64,000 bases of DNA, taken from contig JAOAPV010000093.1 of assembly GCA_025463055.1 (NCBI GenBank), positions 1 through 64,000 of the forward strand, in the 5' to 3' direction. This document shows, piece by piece, positions 49,951 to 59,444 of the stretch. The notes beneath the pieces were generated by a model. The model saw only the letters and a list, made by a program, of their open reading frames with translations. It was not told where the DNA came from and did no database searches. Positions within the stretch are counted from its first letter, which is position 1. Each line of letters starts with the position of its first letter. The DNA comes from Candidatus Acidiferrum typicum. Lineage in GTDB: Bacteria > Acidobacteriota > Terriglobia > Acidiferrales > UBA7541. A program made the translations under genes and the position numbers.

Positions 49951-51474
49951 TCACTCACCATTCCTTGGAAAAGCCGCGAGCACCGGGCTTCCCAGAAAGT
50001 CTTGAACCTCTTGAGGCGTGCGAAAGGATGGATCCCAGTGGTCGACGACCAGGCCCACCATGACGCTCGCCAGGCTGGCAAACAGAATGCCAAGGAGCAC
50101 GAAGAGAAGGCGTCGACCCTGGGCCTTGAAAGGCACAGTTGCCGCTTCCGCTATCAATACGTTCGAAATGCGCTGACGGTCCAAGGCGTCAGAAATGCGG
50201 GCTTCTTCTTGCTTGCGGAGATAAAGTAGGTAATTTTCCTCGTTGGCTTTGGTGGCGCGAAGCATATCCTGCTGGAGTATTTCCTGATGATCCAACCGGT
50301 CACTCTTGGCGCGATAGGAGCGAATCATGGCGAAAGTGGCATTCGCCCGTGCCTGAAGGGCGGCCAGGTCCGTGTTGGCCTTCGCGAGTTCAGCGCGAAG
50401 CGCCTCATAGGTGGGATCACGGTCTGTAGTTTCATCCCTAAGCGGCGCCTTCTCAGCCGCAACAATGGCTTCGTGCGCCTGTTTAATCTGCTGCTCGACT
50501 TCCTGGACAGGCCGGTACGTCGATTCAAATTTCGACAATAGCGCACTCCGTTTCAGCTCGAGGTCTAACAATGCGGATTTGAGGTGCTCCATCAGTTGTG
50601 GATTGTCCAAGGTGCGGACTTGTGTTGTGTGGCGGGGAGAAAGAGAAGCCAGCTGTGTCTGAAGCGTTTGAATGCGCTGCTTCATTTCGAGGATCGCCGC
50701 TTGAGTTTCCTGGGATGCCGCTTCAAATTCACCTAACTTATGGATGGTGATTTCTCTCGTCAGCGTGGGAGAAACGACGCCTTCCCGTTGTCCAAATTCT
50801 GCCAGCTGGGCCTCGCTTTGTGCTAGAGCACTGCGATATCCCTCAGCTTGCTGATGGAAAAAATCAAAAATACCCGGGGCGCGATGCATCGCCAAGTGCT
50901 TCTCGAGGTAGAGACTCGCGATGGCGTTCAGGACTTGCACGGCTTGGTGTCGGTCGACCGCTTTGTAACTGACGCTGATCAGATTGGTCATCTTGATAGG
51001 ACGAACTTCGAGGTTTTTCTCCAGCGCAACGACCGCGCGCGAGATTTTCTCGTCCGCTGCAGTGCCAGAGCTATCGTCCGCGGGCGCGATCTTGCTGTAC
51101 AGTGAAGCCCATAAAGAATCTACTTCTTGTTTCTGAAGATCACAGGCGATGACCACCTTGGAAATCAGGTCATGCGATTTTAAAAGCTCGGCTTCCGATT
51201 CGAGTTCTTCCTGACTTACTTCCGTTTGAACCTGATGTGGTGCATCACGTTCCGCGCTGACCACCGAGTCGGCGCGCTCATGCCTTACTAGAATTTTCAT
51301 TTGCGATTCATATTGCTTCGGCAATGCGATCGCGATGACTATGACCGCAGCCAAGATCCCAAAGAACGTCGCGATAATCAGGCGACGCTGGCGAAACCCG
51401 GCCGCAAGAAAGTCTCGGGTCGTTGCGCGATTTGTGTTCTCTTGTGCGCGCGCGTTCAGGTCTCTACTAATCAT
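49951..51474 (-). CDS. Wzz/GumC-like polysaccharide chain-length determinant
   Basis: N- and C-terminal TM segments flanking long coiled-coil; IALPKQYESQMKILVRHERADSVV. Confidence 0.9.
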   Translation of the reverse strand: MISRDLNARAQENTNRATTRDFLAAGFRQRRLIIATFFGILAAVIVIAIALPKQYESQMKILVRHERADSVVSAERDAPHQVQTEVSQEELESEAELLKSHDLISKVVIACDLQKQEVDSLWASLYSKIAPADDSSGTAADEKISRAVVALEKNLEVRPIKMTNLISVSYKAVDRHQAVQVLNAIASLYLEKHLAMHRAPGIFDFFHQQAEGYRSALAQSEAQLAEFGQREGVVSPTLTREITIHKLGEFEAASQETQAAILEMKQRIQTLQTQLASLSPRHTTQVRTLDNPQLMEHLKSALLDLELKRSALLSKFESTYRPVQEVEQQIKQAHEAIVAAEKAPLRDETTDRDPTYEALRAELAKANTDLAALQARANATFAMIRSYRAKSDRLDHQEILQQDMLRATKANEENYLLYLRKQEEARISDALDRQRISNVLIAEAATVPFKAQGRRLLFVLLGILFASLASVMVGLVVDHWDPSFRTPQEVQDFLGSPVLAAFPRNGE

Positions 51475-51504
51475 CGTCTAGAACCCCGCTCTCTGCGCGT
51501 GTTG

Positions 51505-52230
51505 CTAATGAAGTGCCGGATTTGCATACATCCCCATGGATGACGAAGGTATGAAGCGCTGAATCTTGGAAAAAGTGTTCTTCGGCACGTATAGGAAATC
51601 ACCCGCCTGCAGGTAGGCATCCTCATCTAAGTTGGCGTCGTTGAGCATTTTCTTTAGGTTCAGCCGTTTGACCTGCATCCAACCCTTCGGCACGCGGTGG
51701 AAGAGCAGTATCTGCGAGTGTTTCGCTGAGTCTCTAAGGCCTCCGGCGATGGCCACCGCTTGCGCAGCGGTGGTTTCATCCCGGAGATCAAATTTTCCTG
51801 GATGTCCAACTTCACCGCCCACAATGAAGTATGGCTTTTCGAAATCCTTCAGTTCGATATTGATTACCGGGTCGTGCAGCACTCGGCTGTAAGCTATCCT
51901 GAGGGATTTGGAAACCTCCGGGAGGGTTTGCCCCTCGACACGAATATCTTCTGCGCCACGCAGGCTAATGTAGCCGTCTGGCTGTACGGTCACGTTCTGA
52001 TTGAATTCGGGCGTGTAAGGAAACGTCAGTTGAAGAACGTCGGCCGAATGCAGTTGGTAGCGTTGATTACGGTGCTGCAACATGGGCAGACGGCTGGCGC
52101 CGGAGTTTGTATCACCGGTCTCGGTCGTTCCTTGAACCGAACTGCTGCCATCAACCGTGCCAGGTGTTTGTGCTTCTACAGCACCCGCCCCAATTAGCCA
52201 AATCAGTATCACGACAGCTAAGTTCTTCAT
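51505..52230 (-). CDS. polysaccharide export protein (Wza-like, SLBB-type)
   Basis: Signal peptide MKNLAVVILIWLIGAGAVEAQ; LHSADVLQLTFPYTPEFNQNVTVQPDGYISLRGAEDIRVEGQTLPEV; VGGEVGHPGKFDL; ATG at 52230. Confidence 0.9.
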   Translation of the reverse strand: MKNLAVVILIWLIGAGAVEAQTPGTVDGSSSVQGTTETGDTNSGASRLPMLQHRNQRYQLHSADVLQLTFPYTPEFNQNVTVQPDGYISLRGAEDIRVEGQTLPEVSKSLRIAYSRVLHDPVINIELKDFEKPYFIVGGEVGHPGKFDLRDETTAAQAVAIAGGLRDSAKHSQILLFHRVPKGWMQVKRLNLKKMLNDANLDEDAYLQAGDFLYVPKNTFSKIQRFIPSSSMGMYANPALH

Positions 52231-52517
52231 AAATACTGGCTCCCTAGATGCCCCCGGCTGCTTCCGTTCGACCGTTGGAATTTGATGGTTTCGGCGTACG
52301 TCAACCGGGCCGGAGAGTCTTTTTCCGACGTAACGAAGGTCTGTTCGCGTGCGCTTAGTTGGAATGGGAATTGGACACAAGTTGACTTCGGCTTACTGGC
52401 GTTGTTGTGTATCGAAGGTTGATTTGTCGTGTCGCGAAGCTACCGCCCAACCAGTCCCAATGCTGGCCATCCGATGAATCGCGCTCGGCAAACTCATGCG
52501 AGCACATCGTCAGCACA

Positions 52518-52532
52518 GCAATCGGTAAACCA
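52518..52532 (-). promoter_or_regulatory. candidate sigma54 -24/-12 element upstream of wza
   Basis: Minus strand TGGTTTACCGATTGC: GG and GC correctly spaced, TTGC intact, CAC of the -24 box absent. Confidence 0.2.
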
Positions 52533-53121
52533 AAACAAAAAAACGCGCATTACGACAAGAATCCATCATTTCGATTCCGCCGTACGAAGATGCATTCGGT
52601 AAGCTGGTACACGAAATCGGTAGGAAAGTACGCGTGCTGTTGAGAAAGGTTCGATCAGTCAACGCCTGGCGATCATCGCGCCGTTCGAACAATGTTCTTT
52701 TTCGGCGAAAGATCCCGCCCTTCGGGTCTTCACCCTACATCTACAAGGGATTTCCCGGACAGGAATTGCAGTGAATACTGGATTGCACCCTATAAAGTGA
52801 ATCGCTAGTGTGGCCCCAGACTCGAACGGACTCCCATCCGTGGGCGAGCACTCGCGATTTGTCCCCGCAGAAGCGAGAAACCCTTAATCGTCGTTAGGAG
52901 TTCTGCATACGCATGCAGTAGCCGGAAGCAATTGAGAATCGCCGACAAGCGGCTTTAGACAAAGCTCTAGCTAGGTCGGTGGCCTCATCTTGCCATGGCG
53001 GACGCGTGTCTTGGCGAAATGGTTGGGGCAGATGCCCCGCTTTAGGCCTTCTTTTTCCCCCAGTCAAAGAAGCCTTGTCACCTTTCTGAAAGTTCACGGT
53101 CAATCCCCGAGGTGAAGCGGA

Positions 53122-54225
53122 ATGCGCATTGGTCGGACCCTAACGACATACCCTCGCCAAACTTCAAGCCACACGGATGACGATATCTCTGAGCACGTTA
53201 GCAATGGTTTTGTATTTCCCGCCGCCAGCCCCGGGATGGCCAAGATTTTTTCCTCAATTCAGCAAGTCGCGCGCGTAGATGTTCCCGTTCTGCTCCTTGG
53301 GGAGAGCGGAGTCGGCAAGGAGGTCGTGGCTCGCCGGATTCATCAGTTGTCCAACAAAGCCCACCGAAGCTTTTTGAAAGTGAACTGCGCAGCGCTACCG
53401 GGAGAACTGTTAGAAAGTGAGTTGTTCGGATATGAAGCGGGGGCGTTCACCGGGGCCGTCCGCGCGAAACCTGGACAATTTGAACTATGCAACAAAGGGA
53501 CGCTCCTTTTGGACGAGATCGGTGAGCTCCCCCCCGGCCTACAGGCGAAGCTTTTGCACGTCTTGCAGGGCGGACAATTTTCAAGGCTGGGCGGCCGCTC
53601 GTTGGTTGAAGTAGATGTGCGTATCGTTGCCGCAACGAACGTCGATGTTCCACAGGCTCTAGCAAACAAGCAGCTTCGTCAGGATCTGTATTATCGCTTG
53701 AGTGCCCTGACGATCCATCTGCCTCCGTTACGCGAACGCCCCGAAGAAATTCCTGTGTTTCTTAGATATTTCATGCAAAGGTTGGCGGCACAGTTGGGAT
53801 GTGTTGCCAAGCCCTACCCCGAGCGGGTTCTGGATGCGTGCATACGCTACGCGTGGCCTGGAAATGTTCGCGAGCTGGAAAACTTCGTCAAGCGCTTCTT
53901 GATCCTGGGTGACGAAAACCTCGTGCCCGCAATTGTGCAGAAAACTGAGGGCCCCAAAACCTCCAATCTGCGCGATGGAAAGGTTCTGTCGCCGGGCATG
54001 CCAGATAGCGTCTGGTCGTTGCGAGCAGTCAAGGCCGAAGCAGAGAAAGACGCCATCTTAGCTGCCTTGGAGCAGACTAGGTGGCGACGCAAAGATGCGG
54101 CGATAAAGCTTAGAATCAGCCTGAAAGCGCTATATAACAAACTGCGACTCTACGGGATCGACACGCAGGATCACTCTGCGGTCGTCCGCTATCCGTTGAC
54201 GCGACCTTCTGCACCCCCTGGATAA
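53122..54225 (+). CDS. sigma54-dependent transcriptional activator (AAA+ and Fis-type HTH, no receiver domain)
   Basis: GESGVGKEVVARRIHQLS; ELFGYEAGAFTGAVRAKPGQFE; GTLLLDEIGELP; C-terminal WRRKDAAIKLRISLKALYNKLRLYGI HTH. Confidence 0.93.
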   Translation: MRIGRTLTTYPRQTSSHTDDDISEHVSNGFVFPAASPGMAKIFSSIQQVARVDVPVLLLGESGVGKEVVARRIHQLSNKAHRSFLKVNCAALPGELLESELFGYEAGAFTGAVRAKPGQFELCNKGTLLLDEIGELPPGLQAKLLHVLQGGQFSRLGGRSLVEVDVRIVAATNVDVPQALANKQLRQDLYYRLSALTIHLPPLRERPEEIPVFLRYFMQRLAAQLGCVAKPYPERVLDACIRYAWPGNVRELENFVKRFLILGDENLVPAIVQKTEGPKTSNLRDGKVLSPGMPDSVWSLRAVKAEAEKDAILAALEQTRWRRKDAAIKLRISLKALYNKLRLYGIDTQDHSAVVRYPLTRPSAPPG

Positions 54226-54322
54226 TCGGTTTCTTGGGACATCCGAACTTAGAGGAAGGTCGGCAAACTAGGTGTTCCGGAGTAGCAAACCTATCCCAGC
54301 GCAAAATCGCCTGAGGGAGTCC

Positions 54323-55579
54323 ATGTCAAAAACAGCCACAGTTGAGCCCGCGATCGTAACCTCCGTGGTTCCGACCACAAAGCACGACACGAATGTCGGT
54401 GCGTTGGTTATGGCGGCGGATTATCGAGGCCTGGGAGTAGTGCGGAGCCTGGGCCGTCGGGGCATCCCAGTGTGGGTCTTGAAACAAGGCGGGCACCTCG
54501 TAGCCGCTACATCAAGATATGTCCGGCGAAACGTTCCGTGGCCGGCCGCTGAGGACGGAACCGAGATCGCTCTGCTTCTCGATCTCGCTAAAAGGCACCG
54601 ACTCAAGAACTGGTTACTTTTTCCCACGGATGATCATGCGGTTGGATTGATATCGCGGAACTACGACCTGCTGGCGTCTCAATACCGAATCAGTGTGCCG
54701 GCATGGGGCCAGTTGCAATACCTCTGCGACAAACGTTTGCTCCACCAAACCGCGCATGAACTTGGCATCCCTCAGCCGTGGACTGTGTGGCCTAGCACGC
54801 AAGAAGAACTCCGCGACATCGATTGCCCATTTCCCGTTATTCTGAAGCCAGCGACCAGATTCAAACGGAACAGTCTTGCCGTCCCAAAGGCATGGCGCGC
54901 TGTGGACCGCGCCTCATTGCTCGCGCAATACGATGAGGCGGCTGCACTGGTGGGGTCCGGGAATTTGATGGTTCAGGAAGTTATACCGGGCGTGGGAGAA
55001 GGGCAGATTTCCTATGCGGCCATCTGCAGCAACGGCTCTCCGCTCGCGTCTATCGTGGCGAGAGAGAGACGGCAGTATCCCAGAGACTTTGGTCAATTCA
55101 GCACGTTCGTCGAGTCAGTGGACGAACCAAAGGTTATTCAGTCTGCAGTACGGCTGCTCACGTCATTGCGCTTCACCGGGCTGGTCGAGATTGAGTTTAA
55201 GCAGGATCCCAGGAACGGCGAATTTAAACTTCTTGATGTTAATCCGCGCGTTTGGGGCTGGCACACTCTTTCCCGGCGTGCTGGGGTAGATTTCCCATAT
55301 CTCCTTTGGCAGCTTCTGCACAGTCAGGATTTTCCAGTGGTCCATGGCCGCTGCGGCGTGCGCTGGATGCACACGACCGCCGACGTGAGGGTTGCCATAC
55401 AGGAAATTTTGAAGGGCCGGCTTTCGTTGTGGTCGTACTTGCGTTCGCTCCGGCCTCCCCGGGAGTCTGCCATTTTTGCGTGGGATGATCCGGCGCCTGG
55501 ACTTTTAGATCTGCCGCTATTTGCATGTACGCTCGGCAAGCGACTATTTTCCAGGAAACCGAATGGCGCCGTGACTTAA
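54323..55579 (+). CDS. ATP-grasp domain carboxylate-amine ligase-like protein
   Basis: LIMAADYRGLGVVRSLGRRGIPVWVL-like N-terminus; FPVILKPATRF; FTGLVEIEFKQDPRNGEFKLLDVNPRVWGWHTL. Confidence 0.85.
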   Translation: MSKTATVEPAIVTSVVPTTKHDTNVGALVMAADYRGLGVVRSLGRRGIPVWVLKQGGHLVAATSRYVRRNVPWPAAEDGTEIALLLDLAKRHRLKNWLLFPTDDHAVGLISRNYDLLASQYRISVPAWGQLQYLCDKRLLHQTAHELGIPQPWTVWPSTQEELRDIDCPFPVILKPATRFKRNSLAVPKAWRAVDRASLLAQYDEAAALVGSGNLMVQEVIPGVGEGQISYAAICSNGSPLASIVARERRQYPRDFGQFSTFVESVDEPKVIQSAVRLLTSLRFTGLVEIEFKQDPRNGEFKLLDVNPRVWGWHTLSRRAGVDFPYLLWQLLHSQDFPVVHGRCGVRWMHTTADVRVAIQEILKGRLSLWSYLRSLRPPRESAIFAWDDPAPGLLDLPLFACTLGKRLFSRKPNGAVT

Positions 55580-55721
55580 CGGGTTCGCGTCCGACATAAA
55601 AAACAAAGCTGTCTAAATCCCTGGAAGAAAACTAAATGTATGGTGAGGCGGGGGCCGTCGGAATTCCGGCCTGGACGGACAGAGAATGTTGAACAGAAAA
55701 TCCATCTTGAAAAGTTCGGCT

Positions 55722-56072
55722 TCACCCAACCTTCACTTTCTCGATCTGTTTTGGCCGTTGCGGACCATCGAGCACAATATCGTGCCAGTGCGCGGGATCG
55801 AGGTTCTCGATTGCTGCCAAAACCAACCCGGCGGCTTCAATCTCCGAGCGAAGCGTCTTGAGTTCCTCCACCGTCCAAAGTTGATTCGCATCGCCGGCGA
55901 CTCCCCAAGCTTCATATTTCGACCCGGTGGGCTGATTGCTGCGCGGATTGGAAAGCCCTCGATTGAAGTAATCGACCAGATGAACCACAACGTGCGTGCA
56001 GCCTGCCTGTCGCGCGAAGTCGTAGTAGTCGCGCGTCAGCATGTGGCGGTAGAGGCCGAGGCCGATCTTCAT
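55722..56072 (-). pseudogene. mannonate dehydratase (UxuA)-like, C-terminally truncated
   Basis: MKIGLGLYRHMLTRDYYDFARQAGCTHVVVHLVDYF...ENLDPAHWHDIVLDGPQRPKQIEKVK then stop, about a third of the expected length. Confidence 0.65.
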
Positions 56073-56843
56073 AGCCGATTCCCGATGCCGCCGCCGCAAT
56101 CGGGGCTAAGAACTTGACCATTGATCTCGCTAGCCAGCGGCGAGCAGAGAAACACAAAGGCGTCCGCGACCGAATCCGGACTGTTTCTCTTCCCCAGTGA
56201 AACTCGCATCACAAAATTCCCGATAGGCCGGATCTTCCTCGAAGACTTTAAGCGAGCTACCTGCCGCGACGTTCCCAGGGGAGACCACATTTACCCGAAT
56301 ACCGGCGAAAGCATATTCGAGCGCGAGGCTGCGGGCGAAGTTTTCCAGCGCCGCCTTGGCGGAGGCATACGAAGATATTTGCGAGTGCGGCATGCGGGCG
56401 ACGTAAGAGGACGTGAAAATCAGGTGGCCCGCAAGTATTGCGCTGGACCCATTGCGCGAGCGCGGCCCGAGCCAGATAAGTCTGTGCGAAATAGTTGAAG
56501 CGGAAGATGCGTTCAAAGTCGGCTTTCGATGTGCTAGCGAAAGGATGCAGCTCGCATCTGCCGCATGGCCGATGACTGTATCCATGTCCGGGAGATGATC
56601 GAATGCTGCGTTCACCACACCGTCTACCTGACCGGAGTCAGTGATATCGGCCGCAAGGTATTTATAGGACGAGGGCGGGATCTGCCAATCGTGGAGCGTC
56701 CGCTTGGCTTGCTCCTCCGCCTTGATATCAGTCAACACCAGGGTTGCCCCGCTCGCAACCAGCTTCCGCACCATATGCTCGGCAATCGCGCCGAGAGCTC
56801 CGGTGATCAGAATCGTCTTGCCCGAGAGATCGATGCTGATCAT
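56069..56843 (-). pseudogene. SDR family oxidoreductase, multiply frameshifted
   Basis: MISIDLSGKTILITGALGAIAEHM...SSYVARMPHSQISSYASAKAALENFARSLALEYAFAGIRVNVVSPGNV; C-terminus in another frame: FVMRVSLGKRNSPDSVADAFVFLCSPLASEINGQVLSPDCGGG. Confidence 0.8.
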
Positions 56844-56845
56844 AT

Positions 56846-57687
56846 CTACGTGCTCCCTGGCATCCTCGACAACACTTCGTGACCCGAAGCAGTGACCAGC
56901 ACGTTGTCCTCGATGCGCACACCGGCGCCACGTTCGCGAACGTAAACTCCCGGCTCGATCGTAATCACCATGCCGGGTTCCATCGTGGCGGATTCTCCCG
57001 GAAGGATCAGAAACCCGGATCGTGATAGCGAAATCCCACGTGGTGTCCTGTGTGATGCGTGAAGAACGATGAGAGTCCTTGAGCCGCGATCTTGTCTCTT
57101 GCCAACGCGTCAATATGGCGCGCCGAAACACCGGGACGCACGGCATCGACCGCCGTTTGCTGCGCGTCCTTTACAAGGGCGAGTATCTCCGCAACCTCGG
57201 CCCTCGGCGAACCAACCGGTTCCGTGCGCGTGAGGTCGCTCCAATACCCGTTCACGCAAGTCGCCAATTCGATCAGGACGAGGTCGCCATTCTCTAGGCG
57301 CCGCCCGGTCGAGCGATTAAATCGTCCGGCGTCGGCGGTGTTCGGGCCGGACTGCACCAGCGCCCAGCCTCGAGAATGGAAGACGCCGTCATGGCCGATC
57401 TGTCGGCAAATGGCCGATTCGACGGCCGCTGCAACCTCCGCCTCGGCGATCCCGGGGTGCAGATTTTCAAGGAAGGCTTGCAGGCCCACATTCGCCACCC
57501 GGTTCGCCAGCCGAATTTGCTGAATTTCTTCCGGTGTCTTTCTCAAGTAAAGATCCGCAAAACTCGCCTGCGACTGACCCTTTCCTCCCACGCCAAGCGC
57601 AGATAACTGCCCGGCGAAACCCTCCGGCATGGGAATTTGCTCCGCCGAGTTGATGGGTAGGGAAGTCCTGGCAGCACTGGGATTCAT
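56846..57687 (-). pseudogene. M24 family (Xaa-Pro aminopeptidase-like) metallopeptidase, frameshifted
   Basis: YLRKTPEEIQQIRLANRVA...LIELATCVNGYWSDLTRT...[19 protein letters not shown]; remainder in another frame: [38 protein letters not shown]. Confidence 0.8.
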
Positions 57688-57704
57688 CCTGACCGTGCGC
57701 CACG

Positions 57705-57743
57705 CTCATCGCCGTACCGCTCATCGCCGTACCGCTTATCGCC
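57705..57743. repeat. 15-bp tandem repeat, ~2.6 copies (CTCATCGCCGTACCG)
   Basis: CTCATCGCCGTACCG CTCATCGCCGTACCG CTTATCGCC read directly. Confidence 0.8.
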
Positions 57744-57940
57744 AGCTGGCCTACCGCGGGATCTCCGTCGCTCGTGTGCTCCACAAAAGCAACCCCTGTG
57801 CATGAGGATCGGGTTCGTATGACACCTACATGACGCCAATTGTATGTGCGCCTTGCGTGTGGGCTGTAACTAGCAAATCCGGCTGAATAATATTTTTCAG
57901 TGCCACGATTCTTCGGGTAAGAACCGAAGCGTTGGAGTAT

Positions 57941-59083
57941 CTACTGATCCTGTCCTCTGATTGTTGCAGTTCTCTTTAGCCTGTAGGAAGTGCTTCTTCC
58001 TCCGGCTTCTTCTTGTTCAATGACACCTGCGGCGATCAGCTCTTCGATATCTCGAAGTGCAGTTCGCGAAGAAGCCTTCGTTATTTTCATCCACTTCTCT
58101 CTGGTGAGCTTTCCCTCGAATCCACTGAACAGTTTATTCAGGACTTTCTTCTGCCGGTCATTCAAGGAGACCTTCCTTTTCTTCAAGTCCTGCCAGAACA
58201 ATTCCTTTTCCAGAGCACTGTCTGAGATTCGACTCGATTGTTCGATGGCTCGCTCCAAGCACCCAAGAAACCAAGTTAGCCATTCCCCGATGTCCAACGA
58301 TCCAGCCTGTGTCTTCTCAAGAACGTCGTAATACCCCTTTCGTTCTTCAAGAATTTGCGATGACATGCTGTAGAAACGCTGAGCACTGCCGTCCGATCTG
58401 GCTAAGCACATCTCCGCGATTGCTCTTCCAATTCTCCCGTTACCGTCTTCAAAAGGATGGATCGTCACGAACCACAGGTGTGCGATTGCGGCCTTCAACA
58501 ACGGGTCTTCCTGCTCGTTGCCGTCCAACCACCTGAGAAACTTTCCGACCTCGCTCTCGATTCGGGCAGCCGTAGGTGCAACATAGTGAATCTTGTGGCG
58601 GCCGATTGGTCCTGACACCACCTGCATCGGACCCTGGCTGTCGTCCCGCCAGGCGCCTACCCGAAATTTATCGCCGGTCCTGCGGACTCCGGGAAACAGA
58701 TCCGCATGCCAGTCGAATAGGCGTTCCTTTGTCAGCGGCTCCTTGAATTTCTGCGTCGCGTCCAACATCATCTCAACGACACCATCGACATAGCGATCCT
58801 TGTGGACCTTGAGTCCTGCGACCTCCAATCCAAGCCTGCGAGCGAGAGACGAGCGGACATTCTCTGGATCAAGCACTACCCCTTCGATCGCGCTGGACTT
58901 AATCGTTTCTTCCGTAAGCACCTTTAGTGTTGCGGTCCACTGTGAAGCAAAGCCGTAGCCCCGCATTTTGCCGAGCAACAACCCTTGGCGCAATCTGACT
59001 CCAGAGAGCAACGGGGCGAGAGTTTTTGAATCCCAGGTAAATCCAGGCCAATCAACAGCTTCGTGAATGTATTTTCTCGCCAT
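57941..59083 (-). CDS. Fic family protein (DUF4172-like N-terminus, C-terminal winged-HTH-like region)
   Basis: Fic core HPFEDGNGRIGRAIAE; N-terminal inhibitory-type motif KSSAIEG; YIHEAVDWPGFTWD; start at ATG 59083. Confidence 0.94.
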   Translation of the reverse strand: MARKYIHEAVDWPGFTWDSKTLAPLLSGVRLRQGLLLGKMRGYGFASQWTATLKVLTEETIKSSAIEGVVLDPENVRSSLARRLGLEVAGLKVHKDRYVDGVVEMMLDATQKFKEPLTKERLFDWHADLFPGVRRTGDKFRVGAWRDDSQGPMQVVSGPIGRHKIHYVAPTAARIESEVGKFLRWLDGNEQEDPLLKAAIAHLWFVTIHPFEDGNGRIGRAIAEMCLARSDGSAQRFYSMSSQILEERKGYYDVLEKTQAGSLDIGEWLTWFLGCLERAIEQSSRISDSALEKELFWQDLKKRKVSLNDRQKKVLNKLFSGFEGKLTREKWMKITKASSRTALRDIEELIAAGVIEQEEAGGRSTSYRLKRTATIRGQDQ

Positions 59084-59171
59084 ATTCTCGCCGTCCATCT
59101 CGCCACAACTGCACAATTTCTCGTCACAACCTCGCCATTAATCTCGCCATATTCTCGCCATTTTTCTCGTC
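59075..59171. repeat. phased direct-repeat array: 8 copies of TCTCGCC (minus strand GGCGAGA) at 11-12 bp spacing
   Basis: Copies start at 59075, 59086, 59098, 59119, 59130, 59142, 59153, 59165 (59130 CCTCGCC; 59119 and 59165 TCTCGTC); one slot missing near 59109. Confidence 0.85.
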
Positions 59172-59364
59172 GCCGTCAAGCCCCGCATGCACAAGCGTGA
59201 GAAACCGAAGCCTATGACCGATCTACTCAGGCAACAGTCCCTGCCGTAGCTTTTGGCAGCGCCTGTTGTCTCCCGTGATGCCGCCTCCACTGGCACACCG
59301 GCGCGCCACCCCACAGACCGTGTCACGCCGGTTGCCGTCCGCTCCGGCTCCCTGATCCAACACC

Positions 59365-59443
59365 TTCCGTTCTCCTGCCAACGCGGTCCTTTGGTTCCCC
59401 TGCCTCAGGTGAGGGAACCAAATCCCCGCACAGGAGAACGGAA
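59365..59443 (+). promoter_or_regulatory. nested inverted repeat/hairpin covering the RBS of the ArdC-like gene
   Basis: TTCCGTTCTCCTG (59365-59377) pairs with CAGGAGAACGGAA (59431-59443); TTTGGTTCCC (59390-59399) pairs with GGGAACCAAA (59413-59422); AGGAG RBS in the 3' arm, ATG at 59445. Confidence 0.75.
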
Positions 59444-59444
59444 C

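Noticed and set aside
51760-52197. 145-aa plus-strand ORF over wza
   Set aside because: Antisense of the Wza-like gene; no recognisable motifs.
53025-53040. Possible -24/-12 element TGGCGAAATGGTTGGG upstream of the activator
   Set aside because: The essential GC of the -12 box is GG; too weak to report as a promoter.
59075-59171. Could the TCTCGCC array be a CRISPR?
   Set aside because: Units are 7 bp at 11-12 bp spacing with no spacer-length unique segments and no cas genes.
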